DNA of 64,000 nt from assembly GCF_044466355.1 (NCBI RefSeq), contig NZ_JBITMQ010000002.1, positions 496,001 to 560,000 on the forward strand, given 5' to 3'. Below the pieces are notes generated by a model. The model ran no database searches, was not told the origin of the DNA, and saw nothing but the letters and a program-made list of their open reading frames with translations. Origin of the DNA: Actinophytocola sp044466355 (GTDB lineage: Bacteria > Actinomycetota > Actinomycetes > Mycobacteriales > Pseudonocardiaceae). The translations under genes and the position numbers were made by a program. The number at the start of each line of letters is the position of its first letter. Position 1 is the first letter of the stretch. Positions 50,753 to 59,037 of the stretch are shown piece by piece.

Positions 50753-52572
50753 TCGACGGTGACGGACTTGGCCAGGTTGCGGGGCTTGTCGATGTCGTAG
50801 CCGAGCGTGAGCGCCGCGTGGTAGGCCAGCAGCTGGAGGGGAATGGTGAGGAGGACGGGGTCGAGCTCCGGCTCGGTCTTGGGCACCACGATGCGTGGGA
50901 CGTCCAGCTCGCCGAAGTCGACGTCGTCGTGGGTGACGGCCAGGACCGGGCCGCCGCGGGCCTTGATCTGCTGCACGGCGGCGAGGTTGCGCCCGGACAG
51001 CTCGTCGGACGGCACGATCGCGACCGTGGGCACGGACTCGTCGATCAGCGCCAGCGGGCCGTGCTTGAGCTCGGAGGTCTGGTACGCCTCGGCGTGCCGG
51101 TAGGAGATCTCCTTGAACTTCTGCGCGCCCTCCCTGGCCACCGGGTAGCCGCGGACGCGACCGACGAAGAACAGGCTGGTGGCGGCCGCCGCGGTCGTCG
51201 CGTGCTCCGCGATCGCCTGCTCCTGGTCCAGGATCGCCCTGACCTGTCCCGGCAACGCGCGGAGGGCGCCGATGACCCGCTGACCGTCCGCGTTGGACAG
51301 ATCGCGCACCCGGCCGAGCGCCAGCGCGACCAACGCGAAGCCGACGGCCATGTTGGTGAGCGCCTTGGTCGACGCGACCGCGATCTCCGGACCCGCGTGC
51401 AGGTACACGCCGCCGTCACAGGCGCGGGCGATGGTCGAGCCGACGACGTTCACCAGGCCCACCACCCGGCCGCCCTTGCGCCGGATCTCCTCGACCGCGA
51501 ACGCCGTGTCCATCGTCTCGCCGGACTGGCTGACGGCGATGTAGAGCGTGTCCGCCTCGATGATCGGGTTGCGGTAGCGGAACTCGGAGGCGGCCTCGGC
51601 GTCGGCGGGGATCCTGGCCAGCTCCTCGATCATCGTCGCGCCGATCTGGCCCGCGTAGTAGGCCGATCCGCACCCGAGGATCTTCACGCGGGTGAACCCG
51701 CGCAGCTCCCGGGGAGAGAGGTTGAGCCCGTCCAGGCGGGACACGCCGAACCGGTCGTCCAGCCTGCCCCGGATCACCCGCTCCACGCAGTCGGGCTGCT
51801 CCTGGATCTCCTTGTACATGTAGTGCGGGTAGCCACCGAGCTGGAGGTCGTCCGCGTCGATGTCGATCTCGGTCGCGGGTTTGGTGGTGTCGCTCTCCTC
51901 GACCGTGAAGGTCCGGTACCCGGTCGCGGAGACCGTCGCGAACTCGCCGTCCTCGAGGTGCGCGACCCGCGACGTGTGCCGGACCAGCGCCGCCAGGTCG
52001 CTCGCGACGAACATCTCGCGGTCACCGACCCCGATGATCAGCGGCGACCCGTTGCGCGCGACCACGAGCCGGTCGGGCCGCTCGGTGTCGAGGACGGCGA
52101 TCGCGTACGTGCCGGTGACCCGGGACATGGCGTCGACCACCGCCTCTTCGAGCGTCGTCGCGCCGGACCGGCTGATCAGGTGGGCCAGCACCTCGGTGTC
52201 GGTCTCGGACGTCAGGGTGACGCCCGCGCCGGTGAGGTGGGCGCGCAGGGCGTCGGCGTTGTCGATGATGCCGTTGTGCACCACGCGGATCCGGCCGTCC
52301 TCCGACGTGTGCGGGTGCGCGTTGTCCTCAGTGGCCGGTCCGTGCGTCGCCCACCGCGTGTGCCCGATGCCCGCCTTGCCGGTCATCCGCTTCGGCAGCG
52401 CGGCCGCGAGGTTGCGGACCCGGCCCACGACCCGGTGCACCTGGGCGCTCCCCTTGGCGCCGACCACGGCCAGCCCGGCCGAGTCGTAGCCGCGGTACTC
52501 GAGCCTGGTCAGCCCCTCGACGATGACGGGGACCGCGTTCTGGGCGCCGATGTAGCCGACGATTCCGCACAT
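50749..52572 (-). CDS. glmS: glutamine--fructose-6-phosphate aminotransferase (isomerizing)
   Basis: A 607-residue enzyme of normal length. The glutaminase domain starts with the nucleophile Cys2 (MCGIVGYIG) and has HTRWATHGP. Two SIS domains follow (ILGCGSAYYAGQIG, AVSQSGETMDT, PEIAVASTKALT), and the C-terminal DKPRNLAKSVTVE is the typical sugar-phosphate tail. It makes glucosamine-6-phosphate for cell-wall or aminosugar synthesis. The neighbours (GNAT, an orphan small gene, a PLP decarboxylase) are not cell-wall housekeeping genes, so this may be a second, specialised copy. The rest of the genome would decide that. Confidence 0.95.
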   Translation of the reverse strand: MCGIVGYIGAQNAVPVIVEGLTRLEYRGYDSAGLAVVGAKGSAQVHRVVGRVRNLAAALPKRMTGKAGIGHTRWATHGPATEDNAHPHTSEDGRIRVVHNGIIDNADALRAHLTGAGVTLTSETDTEVLAHLISRSGATTLEEAVVDAMSRVTGTYAIAVLDTERPDRLVVARNGSPLIIGVGDREMFVASDLAALVRHTSRVAHLEDGEFATVSATGYRTFTVEESDTTKPATEIDIDADDLQLGGYPHYMYKEIQEQPDCVERVIRGRLDDRFGVSRLDGLNLSPRELRGFTRVKILGCGSAYYAGQIGATMIEELARIPADAEAASEFRYRNPIIEADTLYIAVSQSGETMDTAFAVEEIRRKGGRVVGLVNVVGSTIARACDGGVYLHAGPEIAVASTKALTNMAVGFALVALALGRVRDLSNADGQRVIGALRALPGQVRAILDQEQAIAEHATTAAAATSLFFVGRVRGYPVAREGAQKFKEISYRHAEAYQTSELKHGPLALIDESVPTVAIVPSDELSGRNLAAVQQIKARGGPVLAVTHDDVDFGELDVPRIVVPKTEPELDPVLLTIPLQLLAYHAALTLGYDIDKPRNLAKSVTVE

Positions 52573-52612
52573 GCTGACGTGACCTCACTTGCCGTGGTGT
52601 GGTGACCGACCG

Positions 52613-52885
52613 TCACCCGTAGACGATGCGCCGCAGCTGGCGTTCGGACAGGACCGGCGCGGCGACGAGCCTGCCCCGCAGCTCGGCCGCGATCACGGGG
52701 AAGATCTCCGGGTTCTTCTTCCCCTCGGCCTGCAGCTCCGCGTGCCTGCGCCGGACGTACTGCTCGGCGGGCAGGCGGTAGAACGCCAGGACGTCCTCGA
52801 CCACACGCGCGGCGACGTTCGGCGACAGGCCGGTGGACGACGCCACGCGTTCGATGAGGTCCGCATCCCGCACGCCGGACATCAT
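52613..52885 (-). CDS. conserved hypothetical 90-aa protein upstream of glmS
   Basis: A 90-residue basic, helical protein. Residues 1-30 are a short helical domain (DADLIERVASSTGLSPNVAA); the C-terminal half has a dense conserved-looking pattern (VRRRHAELQAEGKKNPEIF, LSERQLRRIVYG). I do not recognise the family. ATG 52885 is chosen; ATG 52882 and GTG 52891 are close. It ends 40 bases before the glmS start, probably in the same transcript, and is shielded from the upstream decarboxylase gene by two hairpins. Confidence 0.7.
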   Translation of the reverse strand: MMSGVRDADLIERVASSTGLSPNVAARVVEDVLAFYRLPAEQYVRRRHAELQAEGKKNPEIFPVIAAELRGRLVAAPVLSERQLRRIVYG

Positions 52886-52911
52886 GCACACACACCCACC
52901 CGAAAGGCCAA

Positions 52912-52935
52912 TTCCTGCCCGAAATCGGGCAGGAA
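52912..52935. terminator. perfect 10-bp hairpin after the decarboxylase gene
   Basis: TTCCTGCCCG (52912-52921) and CGGGCAGGAA (52926-52935) enclose AAAT. On the minus strand it is followed by TTGG. It is the second of two hairpins met by transcripts leaving the decarboxylase gene. Confidence 0.7.
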
Positions 52936-52945
52936 GCGACGGGAA

Positions 52946-52991
52946 GGCCGCCGAGCCGGGTCGGAGAAGGGGGTGACCCGGCCCGGCGGCC
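52946..52991 (-). terminator. 17-bp hairpin directly after the decarboxylase gene
   Basis: Arms 52946-52962 and 52975-52991 pair over 17 positions with one mismatch, loop 12 bases. It lies 22 bases after the stop of the decarboxylase-like gene and forms a tandem terminator with the hairpin at 52912. Confidence 0.7.
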
Positions 52992-53012
52992 GTCTGGAGG
53001 GAGGCCTCGCGG

Positions 53013-54314
53013 TCAGGCCTGGTGGGCGGTGTCGGTGAGGGCCTGGTCGAGGATCGCCAGACCGCGGTCGAGCTCGGCGTCGGTGATGGTCAGCGGCGGC
53101 GCCATGCGGAAGATGCTGCTGCTGCCGGGGAACTGGACGATGTTGAGGTGCAGGCCCAGGTCGAGGCACCGGGCGGTGACCTTCGCCCCGACGTCGCCCG
53201 CGGGCTGCTTGCTGGTCCGGTCGGTGACGAGTTCGATGCCCTGGAGCAGGCCGCGGCCGCGCACGTCGCCGATGACCTCGTGGCGGGTCTGGAGTTCGAG
53301 CAGGCCGTCGCGGAGGCGGCCACCGAGGCGGCGGGCGGTCTCGTCGTAGCGGTCGCGGGCCAGGACGGTGACGACGGTGAGCCCGACGGCGGCGGCGAGC
53401 GGGTCGTTGACGTGGGTGGTGCCGAAGTAGAACCCGCGCTCGTGGCAGACCTGCTCGATCTCGTCGGTGGTGATCACCGCGGACAGCGGCATGCCCGCGC
53501 CCAGGGTCTTGGACAGCGTGAGGATGTCCGGGCGCACGCCGTCGCGCTGGAAGGCGTACCAGTCGCCGGTGCGGCACAGCCCGGTCTGGGCCTCGTCGAA
53601 GATCAGCAGCATGCCGCGCTCCTCGCACTTGCGTTTGAGGGCGGCGAAGTAGCCGGGCGGGGGTTCGATGATGCCACCCGTGCTCAGGATGGGCTCGGCG
53701 ATGAACGCGGCGAGGCTGCCCACGGACTGGCGGTCGACCATCGCGAAGGCGTGGTCCAGCTCCGCCTGCCAGTCGTGGCGCCCGTCGCGGGTGAACAGCG
53801 GCCGGTAGGGGTTCGGGGTCGGGACGACGAGGTTGCCCGGCGCCACCGGCCCGTACCCGGCCCGCCGGATGGCGAAGGTCGCCGCGCCGGACGCGTGGGT
53901 GACGCCGTGGTAGGACTGGTCGAACGCGACGACCTCGTGACCGCCGGTGAACAGCTTGGCCATCCGGATGGCCGCCTCGTTCGACTCGCCGCCGGTGCTG
54001 AGCAGCATGACCTTGCTCAACGGCGCGGGCAGCGACGCCACCAGCGCTTCGGCCAGGTCGACCACCGGGCGGCTGAGCATCCAGCTGAAGAGGTGGTCGA
54101 GGGTGGCGATCGACCGACTGACGGTCTCGACGATCTCCGGGTGCGAGTGGCCGAGCAACGCGCTCATCTGCCCGGAGGTGAAGTCGAGGATGGCGCGGCC
54201 GTCGCTGTCGAACACCTCCGCCCCGGCCGCGCGTTCGATCACGGCCGGGACGAAGTCGTTGGCGGCGTAGCGGATCAGTCTGTCGCGTGCCGTCGACCAG
54301 AACTCGTCGGTCAT
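53013..54314 (-). CDS. 2,2-dialkylglycine decarboxylase-like PLP enzyme
   Basis: A 433-residue class III aminotransferase-fold protein. From memory of the Burkholderia dialkylglycine decarboxylase sequence it is similar throughout, with a constant offset of three: Gln49 (TSGQMSALLG, Gln52 there), Asp240 (IFDEAQTG) and PLP lysine Lys269 (LTLSKTLGAG, Lys272). Trp138 of that enzyme is Tyr135 here (QSYHGVTH). The family decarboxylates and transaminates 2-aminoisobutyrate or isovaline, using pyruvate as amino acceptor. ATG 54314 with AGGGG upstream. Divergent from an Lrp regulator, its probable controller. Confidence 0.82.
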   Translation of the reverse strand: MTDEFWSTARDRLIRYAANDFVPAVIERAAGAEVFDSDGRAILDFTSGQMSALLGHSHPEIVETVSRSIATLDHLFSWMLSRPVVDLAEALVASLPAPLSKVMLLSTGGESNEAAIRMAKLFTGGHEVVAFDQSYHGVTHASGAATFAIRRAGYGPVAPGNLVVPTPNPYRPLFTRDGRHDWQAELDHAFAMVDRQSVGSLAAFIAEPILSTGGIIEPPPGYFAALKRKCEERGMLLIFDEAQTGLCRTGDWYAFQRDGVRPDILTLSKTLGAGMPLSAVITTDEIEQVCHERGFYFGTTHVNDPLAAAVGLTVVTVLARDRYDETARRLGGRLRDGLLELQTRHEVIGDVRGRGLLQGIELVTDRTSKQPAGDVGAKVTARCLDLGLHLNIVQFPGSSSIFRMAPPLTITDAELDRGLAILDQALTDTAHQA

Positions 54315-54371
54315 GTCCTGCCCCTGTCTCGCGGTGGTGGGGCAAGGTTAGGAAAGTCGGCGCGGCACGCG

Positions 54372-54417
54372 ATTGCGATCATTGCCGGTCGGTGGCCGTG
54401 GTGCGCATAATTCGAGC
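54372..54417 (+). promoter_or_regulatory. leaderless Lrp promoter with possible Lrp sites
   Basis: CATAAT (54406-54411), the closest match to the -10 consensus in the window, lies six bases before GTG 54418; TTGCCG (54382-54387) is 18 bases upstream of it. ATTGC occurs twice, one helical turn apart (from 54372 and 54381), possible half-sites for the Lrp protein. Confidence 0.6.
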
Positions 54418-54858
54418 GTGGATCGCATTGATCGCGCAATAATCGACCAGCTGCGCCGTGACGGGCGCCAGAGCAACACGGAGCTGGCCGATCGTGTGGG
54501 GCTGACCCCGTCGCCGTGTCTGCGCCGGGTGCGGCGACTGGAGGACGACGGGGTGATCCTCGGTTACCACGCGCGCGTGGACCTCGCCGCGCTCGGGCGC
54601 GGGTTCGAGGTTCACGTCGAACTCGAACTGGCCAACCAGACCCAGCGCACGTTCGAGGAGTTCGAGAGTGCGCTGGTGGCGCTGGACGAGGTCGTCGAGG
54701 CGCGCCGGATGTTCGGTGCGCCTGACTACATCGCGTTGGTCGCCGTCGCCGACGTGGCCGCGTACGAGCAGTTCATGACGCAGCGGCTGGCTACGCTGCC
54801 CGGTCTCGGCAAGCTCCAGTCGCGGTTCGCCATGAAGACGTTGAAGGCTGACCGGTGA
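54418..54858 (+). CDS. Lrp/AsnC-family regulator
   Basis: A 146-residue protein. The N-terminal helix-turn-helix (NTELADRVGLTPSPCLRRVR, about residues 20-42) is followed by the RAM ligand domain (FEVHVELELANQ, RRMFGAPDYIALVAVAD). GTG 54418 is supported by CATAAT six bases upstream, a leaderless start. Lrp proteins respond to amino acids; the divergent dialkylglycine decarboxylase-like gene is the likely target, so the signal may be an alpha,alpha-dialkyl amino acid (inference). Confidence 0.92.
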   Translation: MDRIDRAIIDQLRRDGRQSNTELADRVGLTPSPCLRRVRRLEDDGVILGYHARVDLAALGRGFEVHVELELANQTQRTFEEFESALVALDEVVEARRMFGAPDYIALVAVADVAAYEQFMTQRLATLPGLGKLQSRFAMKTLKADR

Positions 54859-55027
54859 CGTTGGGCTCGTCCCAGTTGACCATCCTGTGTGGACACGTCC
54901 GGGTGGCCGGGCCCGTTGCTCCAAACAGGTGAGAACCGCGAATTGTTGGTTGAAGCCGCAACCTCCTCCCGTCGCACCCGTTATGCCGGGCATGCACGTG
55001 CAGTTGCACGGTCACTGGGGAGGTGTG

Positions 55028-56083
55028 ATGGCGGAGGAAGCGGTCGACACAGCCGCGGGCACGCCGAGTGACGCGGCGCTCGCCACGGCGGTCCGCGACG
55101 GGGACATGGCCGCGTACGGCCTGCTGTACGCCCGCCACTTCCACGCGGCCCGGCGGCTCACCGCGTCGCTCGGCATCGCCGGGGCCGAGCGGGACGACCT
55201 GGTGGCCGAGGCGTTCACGCGTGTGCTGCGGATCCTCCGCGCGGGAGGCGGGCCCGGCGAGGACTTCCGGCCCTACCTGCTGCGGACCGTCCGCAACACG
55301 CTGATCAGCTGGCGGCGGAGCAACCACGACATGTGGCCGGTCCCGGACGTGCCCGAGGTCGCGCCCGCGCCCGGGCCCGAGGACGCCGTCTGCACCCGTC
55401 TCCAGGCCTCGACGGCCGCGCGGGCCTTCGCGAGCCTGCCGGAACGCTGGCAGGCGGTGCTGTGGCGCACCGAGGTCGAGAACGAGTCGCCGGGCCAGAT
55501 CGCGCAGGCACTGCGGATGACCCCGAACAGCGTGGCCGCGCTCGCCTACCGGGCCCGGGAAGGGCTGCGCCAGGCGTACCTGTCCGAGCACATCCCGGAC
55601 AGCGACCGCGGGATGTGCCGGACCATCGCCGCTCAGCTCGCGAACTGGATCCGGCACGGCGGCACCGAGTACCGGACCCGCCGGATCACCACGCACCTGC
55701 GGGGGTGCGGGGACTGCCGGGACCTCGAGGCGAGCCTGCGGCACCTGAACCAGGAACTGCCCGCCCTCCTCGCCCCCCTCATCGTCACCGCGCCTGCCAT
55801 CCTGGCGAACTCCGCCGCGGGGCCCTGGTTGTCCGCCGTGAAGTCGGTCATCACGGGCGCCGCCCTGCTCGCGACGGCCGTGCTCGGCACCGGGCCCGCC
55901 GTCCCGGTTCCGACAGCGCCGCTCGCGGCGGTGCTCGCGGCGCCGGGGCCTATGAGCCCACCGACTGGAGGTCCAGTGCGGTCCGCAGTCGTTGCAGGTC
56001 GTCGTGGAGCTTGCGGGCCGGGTTCGCGCCGAGCAGCGCCGCGACGGCGTGGCCGATGGCGCCCGCGACCGGGTTGTAGGTGA
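55028..56083 (+). CDS. ECF-like sigma factor with C-terminal zinc-finger and membrane segment
   Basis: A 351-residue protein. Sigma region 2 is at about 15-85 (YGLLYARHFHAARRLTASLG, DDLVAEAFTRVLRIL), region 4 at about 125-185 (LPERWQAVLWRTEVENESPG, RMTPNSVAALAYRAREGLRQ). A zinc-finger motif HLRGCGDC (about 228-235) like that of anti-sigma factors and a hydrophobic stretch follow, so sigma and anti-sigma parts seem fused. ATG 55028 with GGGGAGG upstream is clear. The last 44 codons run antisense through the 3' end of the SRPBCC gene and are Arg-rich, so the true end may have moved by a frameshift. Confidence 0.82.
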   Translation: MAEEAVDTAAGTPSDAALATAVRDGDMAAYGLLYARHFHAARRLTASLGIAGAERDDLVAEAFTRVLRILRAGGGPGEDFRPYLLRTVRNTLISWRRSNHDMWPVPDVPEVAPAPGPEDAVCTRLQASTAARAFASLPERWQAVLWRTEVENESPGQIAQALRMTPNSVAALAYRAREGLRQAYLSEHIPDSDRGMCRTIAAQLANWIRHGGTEYRTRRITTHLRGCGDCRDLEASLRHLNQELPALLAPLIVTAPAILANSAAGPWLSAVKSVITGAALLATAVLGTGPAVPVPTAPLAAVLAAPGPMSPPTGGPVRSAVVAGRRGACGPGSRRAAPRRRGRWRPRPGCR

Positions 56084-57152
56084 GCTCCACCTGCACCCGG
56101 GTGCGGCCGTCGTCGAGCGGGTCGAGGCGCATCGTCCCGCTGTGTGCGACCAGCTCGCCCTCCCGGGTCTGCCACGAGATCCGGCGACCCTCCTCCCGTT
56201 CGGTCTCCTCGGCGTCGAACCGGATCGGCAGCCCACCCGGACCGCTGATCTCCCACCGGGACATCCGGCCGTCCTCCGACCGGTTGACCAGCCGCACGTC
56301 CGGCATGAACATCGGGAACACGCTGTAGTCGCTCACGACCGACCACACCCGGCCAGGCGACGCGGGCACGCACACGGCGGCGTGGAGCCGGACCGCTCGG
56401 CGGCCCGCGCCGAGCCCGGTGATCCGCCGCATCGGCAGGTTGGTCGCCACGCGTGCGGCGACCGCCGTCCCGGCGCCGCGCAGCGCCCAGGCCACCGGCG
56501 CGGGTGCGCGGCGCGACACCAGCCACGACCCGACGGCGGCGGTCCCCATCAGGAAACGCGCGGTCGGCGACCACTGCTCCTGCATCAGCTCCATGGTGGG
56601 CACCCGCGCGCGGCCGTTGCCCTGCAGCGCGGACACCCCGGTGGTGTCGGTGTGGGCGGTCCAGTCCCCGGCGAGCCGCCGGACCCCCGGTACGCGCCGC
56701 AGCGCACGCCGGGCCCGCTGGTCCTCGGCGGCTAGCACGTCACCGGTGAGCGTCACGACCCCCTCCGTGACGTGGACGTGCACCGCGTGCGGGTGGCTGA
56801 CGTGCCTGCCCAGCTCGGCGCGCACCCGCTCGTGCAGCACGTCGTCCTCGACGCGGCGACCCGCCACCAGGTAGCGGGCACCCGCGACCATGCCCCGGCC
56901 GCGGCCTGCCATGTCCCTGGCCAGGACGCGGCAGCCGTTGTCGATCACCGAGGAGGCGTGCACCGCCTTGTCGCGCACCTTCGCCCGCCGGGCACGGCCG
57001 CGGTCGGGGTCCAGCACGTACTCGACAGCGGCACCGACCCCGGCCGCCAACGCGGCAGCCCCCACCACGGGCGGCAGCGGCACCGCACGCTCCTCGACGA
57101 CGGTCGCCCCGCGGGTCCGGCCCACGACACGGCGCACCTGAACAGCCATCAT
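55950..57152 (-). CDS. BON and SRPBCC/polyketide-cyclase-like domain protein
   Basis: A 400-residue protein. The N-terminal part has a short hydrophobic stretch (PPVVGAAALAAGVGAAVEYVLDP) and a BON domain (about 105-170: VRAELGRHVSHPHAVHVHVT, GVVTLTGDV). A second hydrophobic segment lies near 195-235, and the C-terminal 150 residues are a START-like SRPBCC domain (VWSVVSDYSVFPMFMPDV, RMSRWEISGPGGLPIRFDAE). BON domains bind membranes; SRPBCC domains bind lipids. Membrane-associated lipid handling is plausible. ATG 57152 follows AGAGGGG. Overlaps the convergent sigma gene by 134 bases. Confidence 0.82.
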   Translation of the reverse strand: MMAVQVRRVVGRTRGATVVEERAVPLPPVVGAAALAAGVGAAVEYVLDPDRGRARRAKVRDKAVHASSVIDNGCRVLARDMAGRGRGMVAGARYLVAGRRVEDDVLHERVRAELGRHVSHPHAVHVHVTEGVVTLTGDVLAAEDQRARRALRRVPGVRRLAGDWTAHTDTTGVSALQGNGRARVPTMELMQEQWSPTARFLMGTAAVGSWLVSRRAPAPVAWALRGAGTAVAARVATNLPMRRITGLGAGRRAVRLHAAVCVPASPGRVWSVVSDYSVFPMFMPDVRLVNRSEDGRMSRWEISGPGGLPIRFDAEETEREEGRRISWQTREGELVAHSGTMRLDPLDDGRTRVQVELTYNPVAGAIGHAVAALLGANPARKLHDDLQRLRTALDLQSVGS

Positions 57153-57258
57153 GATCAACCCCTCTCGGGTCGCGTCCCCCTCACTGCGCTACCCGATCGA
57201 GCGCACGGTGAAACAGGACCTCCCGGCGGGCGACCCGGTCGTGGTCGTCGGCGCGCGG

Positions 57259-58899
57259 TTACGGCGCGGTGTCGAACAGGGCGCGCAGCTCGTACTTGCG
57301 GAGCTTGCCCATCGGGTCGCGCGGCAGCTCGTCGACGAGTTCCAGGCGGTCGGGGTGGTACGCCTCGGTCATGCCCGCGCCGCGCAGGTGGTCGCGCAGG
57401 TCAGCCAGGGTCAGGGGCTCGCCGCCGGGCACGACCACGGCACAGACCTGGTCACGCGGGCCGTCCGTGCAGCCGATGATCGCCACGTCCTTGACGCCGG
57501 GGTGCCGCTGCAGTTCCTCCTCCACGTCCCGCACCGGAATCATCAACGCGTTCTCCGGGTCGTAGACGCGGTCGGCGACGCGGCCCTCGATGCGGATGCC
57601 GCCCCGCCCGTCCGGCCGGGCGATGTCGCCGGTGTCGAACCAGTCGCCGTGCCCGGCGCCGGTGGCCGGGATGTCCGCGATGTCGCCGGTGATGGTGCCG
57701 ACACACATCGACGCGCCACGCACCTGCAGCGCCCCGGTCGTGCCGCCGCCCTCCGGGGTGACCACGCGCACCTCCAGGCCGGGCAGCGCGCGGCCGTCGC
57801 TGTGGGCCGACCAGTCGTGCGGGTCGTCGGCCCGCACCGCCGTGCCCACCACGTTCTCGGTCATGCCCCACACCGCGTGCAGCGGCACACCGAACGTCTC
57901 CCGTGCGAGCCCCACGATGCCGGGTGGCACGGTCGTGCCGCCCGCCATGACCGCGCGCAGGGACGTCAGGTCGCGGGGCCGCTCACGCTGTGCGGCGATG
58001 AGCGCGGCGAGGGTGGGCGCGGAGGTCAGGAGTCGGGTCGACTCCGCCCGAGCCATCAGGTCGAGCATCGCGCCGGGGTCGGTACCGTCCTGGAACACAC
58101 CGGCGCCGCCGGTCAGCAGGACCCCGAAGACCGCCCACAGCGGGCACGCGATGTGGCTCACCCGCATCGTGGTGGCCGCCCGGTCCGCACCGGGCCCCCG
58201 CACCGCCTCCGCCGTGAAGCCGCTGGTGCCCGCGTAGATCGTGTTGCAGGTGTGCAGCACGCCCTTGCGTTCGCCGGTGCTGCCGGAGGTGAACAGCACG
58301 ACCGACGGCTGGTCCGGGTCCACGGGCGACAACGACGACAGGTCGGGGTCCGGCCGGTCGACGAAGCACTCGTGGAAGTCCACGGCGCCGGTGTCCTCGG
58401 CGTCGCCGTGCACGACCCGGTGCCGCAGCTCCGGCAGCCGCGGCGCCATCTCGGCGAGTGCACGCGCGTGCCCGTGGCCGGCCCAGCTGTCCACGGTGAC
58501 GCACACCCGCGCGCCCGTCCTGGCCAGCACCCGCTCGATCTCCCGCGCCCGCAGCTGCGGCACGATCGGCTGCGCGATCGCACCGACCCGCAGGCAGGCC
58601 AGCAACAACGCCGCCGTCTCCCACCAGTCGGGGAGCTGGAAGGCGACCACGTCACCGGTGCGCACGCCGAGGTCGGCCAGTCCGCCCGCCATGCGCCGGA
58701 CCTGCTGGTCGAAGTCGCGGTAGGACACCACCCGCACCGTGCCGTCCGCGGTCCGCCCGTTGATCATCGCCGGTGCGTCAGGACGGAGGCGGGCCGACTC
58801 GGCCAGGTCGTCGAGGAAGGTCGTGTCCCGCCACCAACCGTTGCTCCGGTAGTGGCGTGCGAGATCGGGATCGGTGGTCAGTCGAACCAGGGACGTCAC
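57259..58899 (-). CDS. AMP-dependent acyl-CoA synthetase/ligase
   Basis: A 546-residue ANL enzyme. The ATP-binding loop is FTSGSTGERKGVLHT, A5 WGMTENVVG, A7 DWFDTGDIAR, and the catalytic lysine is Lys532 (PMGKLRKYELR). The start (RHYRSNGWWRDTTFLDDL) resembles cyclohexanecarboxylate-CoA and medium-chain acyl-CoA ligases. The A8 hinge reads DPENALMIPVRDVEEEL, slightly unusual. It would activate a carboxylic acid to its CoA ester. GTG 58899 with GGAGGA upstream. No fatty-acid or polyketide genes are adjacent, so the acid is unknown. Confidence 0.9.
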   Translation of the reverse strand: MTSLVRLTTDPDLARHYRSNGWWRDTTFLDDLAESARLRPDAPAMINGRTADGTVRVVSYRDFDQQVRRMAGGLADLGVRTGDVVAFQLPDWWETAALLLACLRVGAIAQPIVPQLRAREIERVLARTGARVCVTVDSWAGHGHARALAEMAPRLPELRHRVVHGDAEDTGAVDFHECFVDRPDPDLSSLSPVDPDQPSVVLFTSGSTGERKGVLHTCNTIYAGTSGFTAEAVRGPGADRAATTMRVSHIACPLWAVFGVLLTGGAGVFQDGTDPGAMLDLMARAESTRLLTSAPTLAALIAAQRERPRDLTSLRAVMAGGTTVPPGIVGLARETFGVPLHAVWGMTENVVGTAVRADDPHDWSAHSDGRALPGLEVRVVTPEGGGTTGALQVRGASMCVGTITGDIADIPATGAGHGDWFDTGDIARPDGRGGIRIEGRVADRVYDPENALMIPVRDVEEELQRHPGVKDVAIIGCTDGPRDQVCAVVVPGGEPLTLADLRDHLRGAGMTEAYHPDRLELVDELPRDPMGKLRKYELRALFDTAP

Positions 58900-59037
58900 G
58901 CTGCGTCCTCCGCGGGAGATCGGGGGTCGGCGAGGGAACCCGGCGAAGGTTCGGCGCCGGGGCTCGCCATGCGGAAGACGGAGATTACCCGACCGGATGC
59001 GGCAGTCAATTGTTCTTGACCGGCACGGGCGGCGGGC

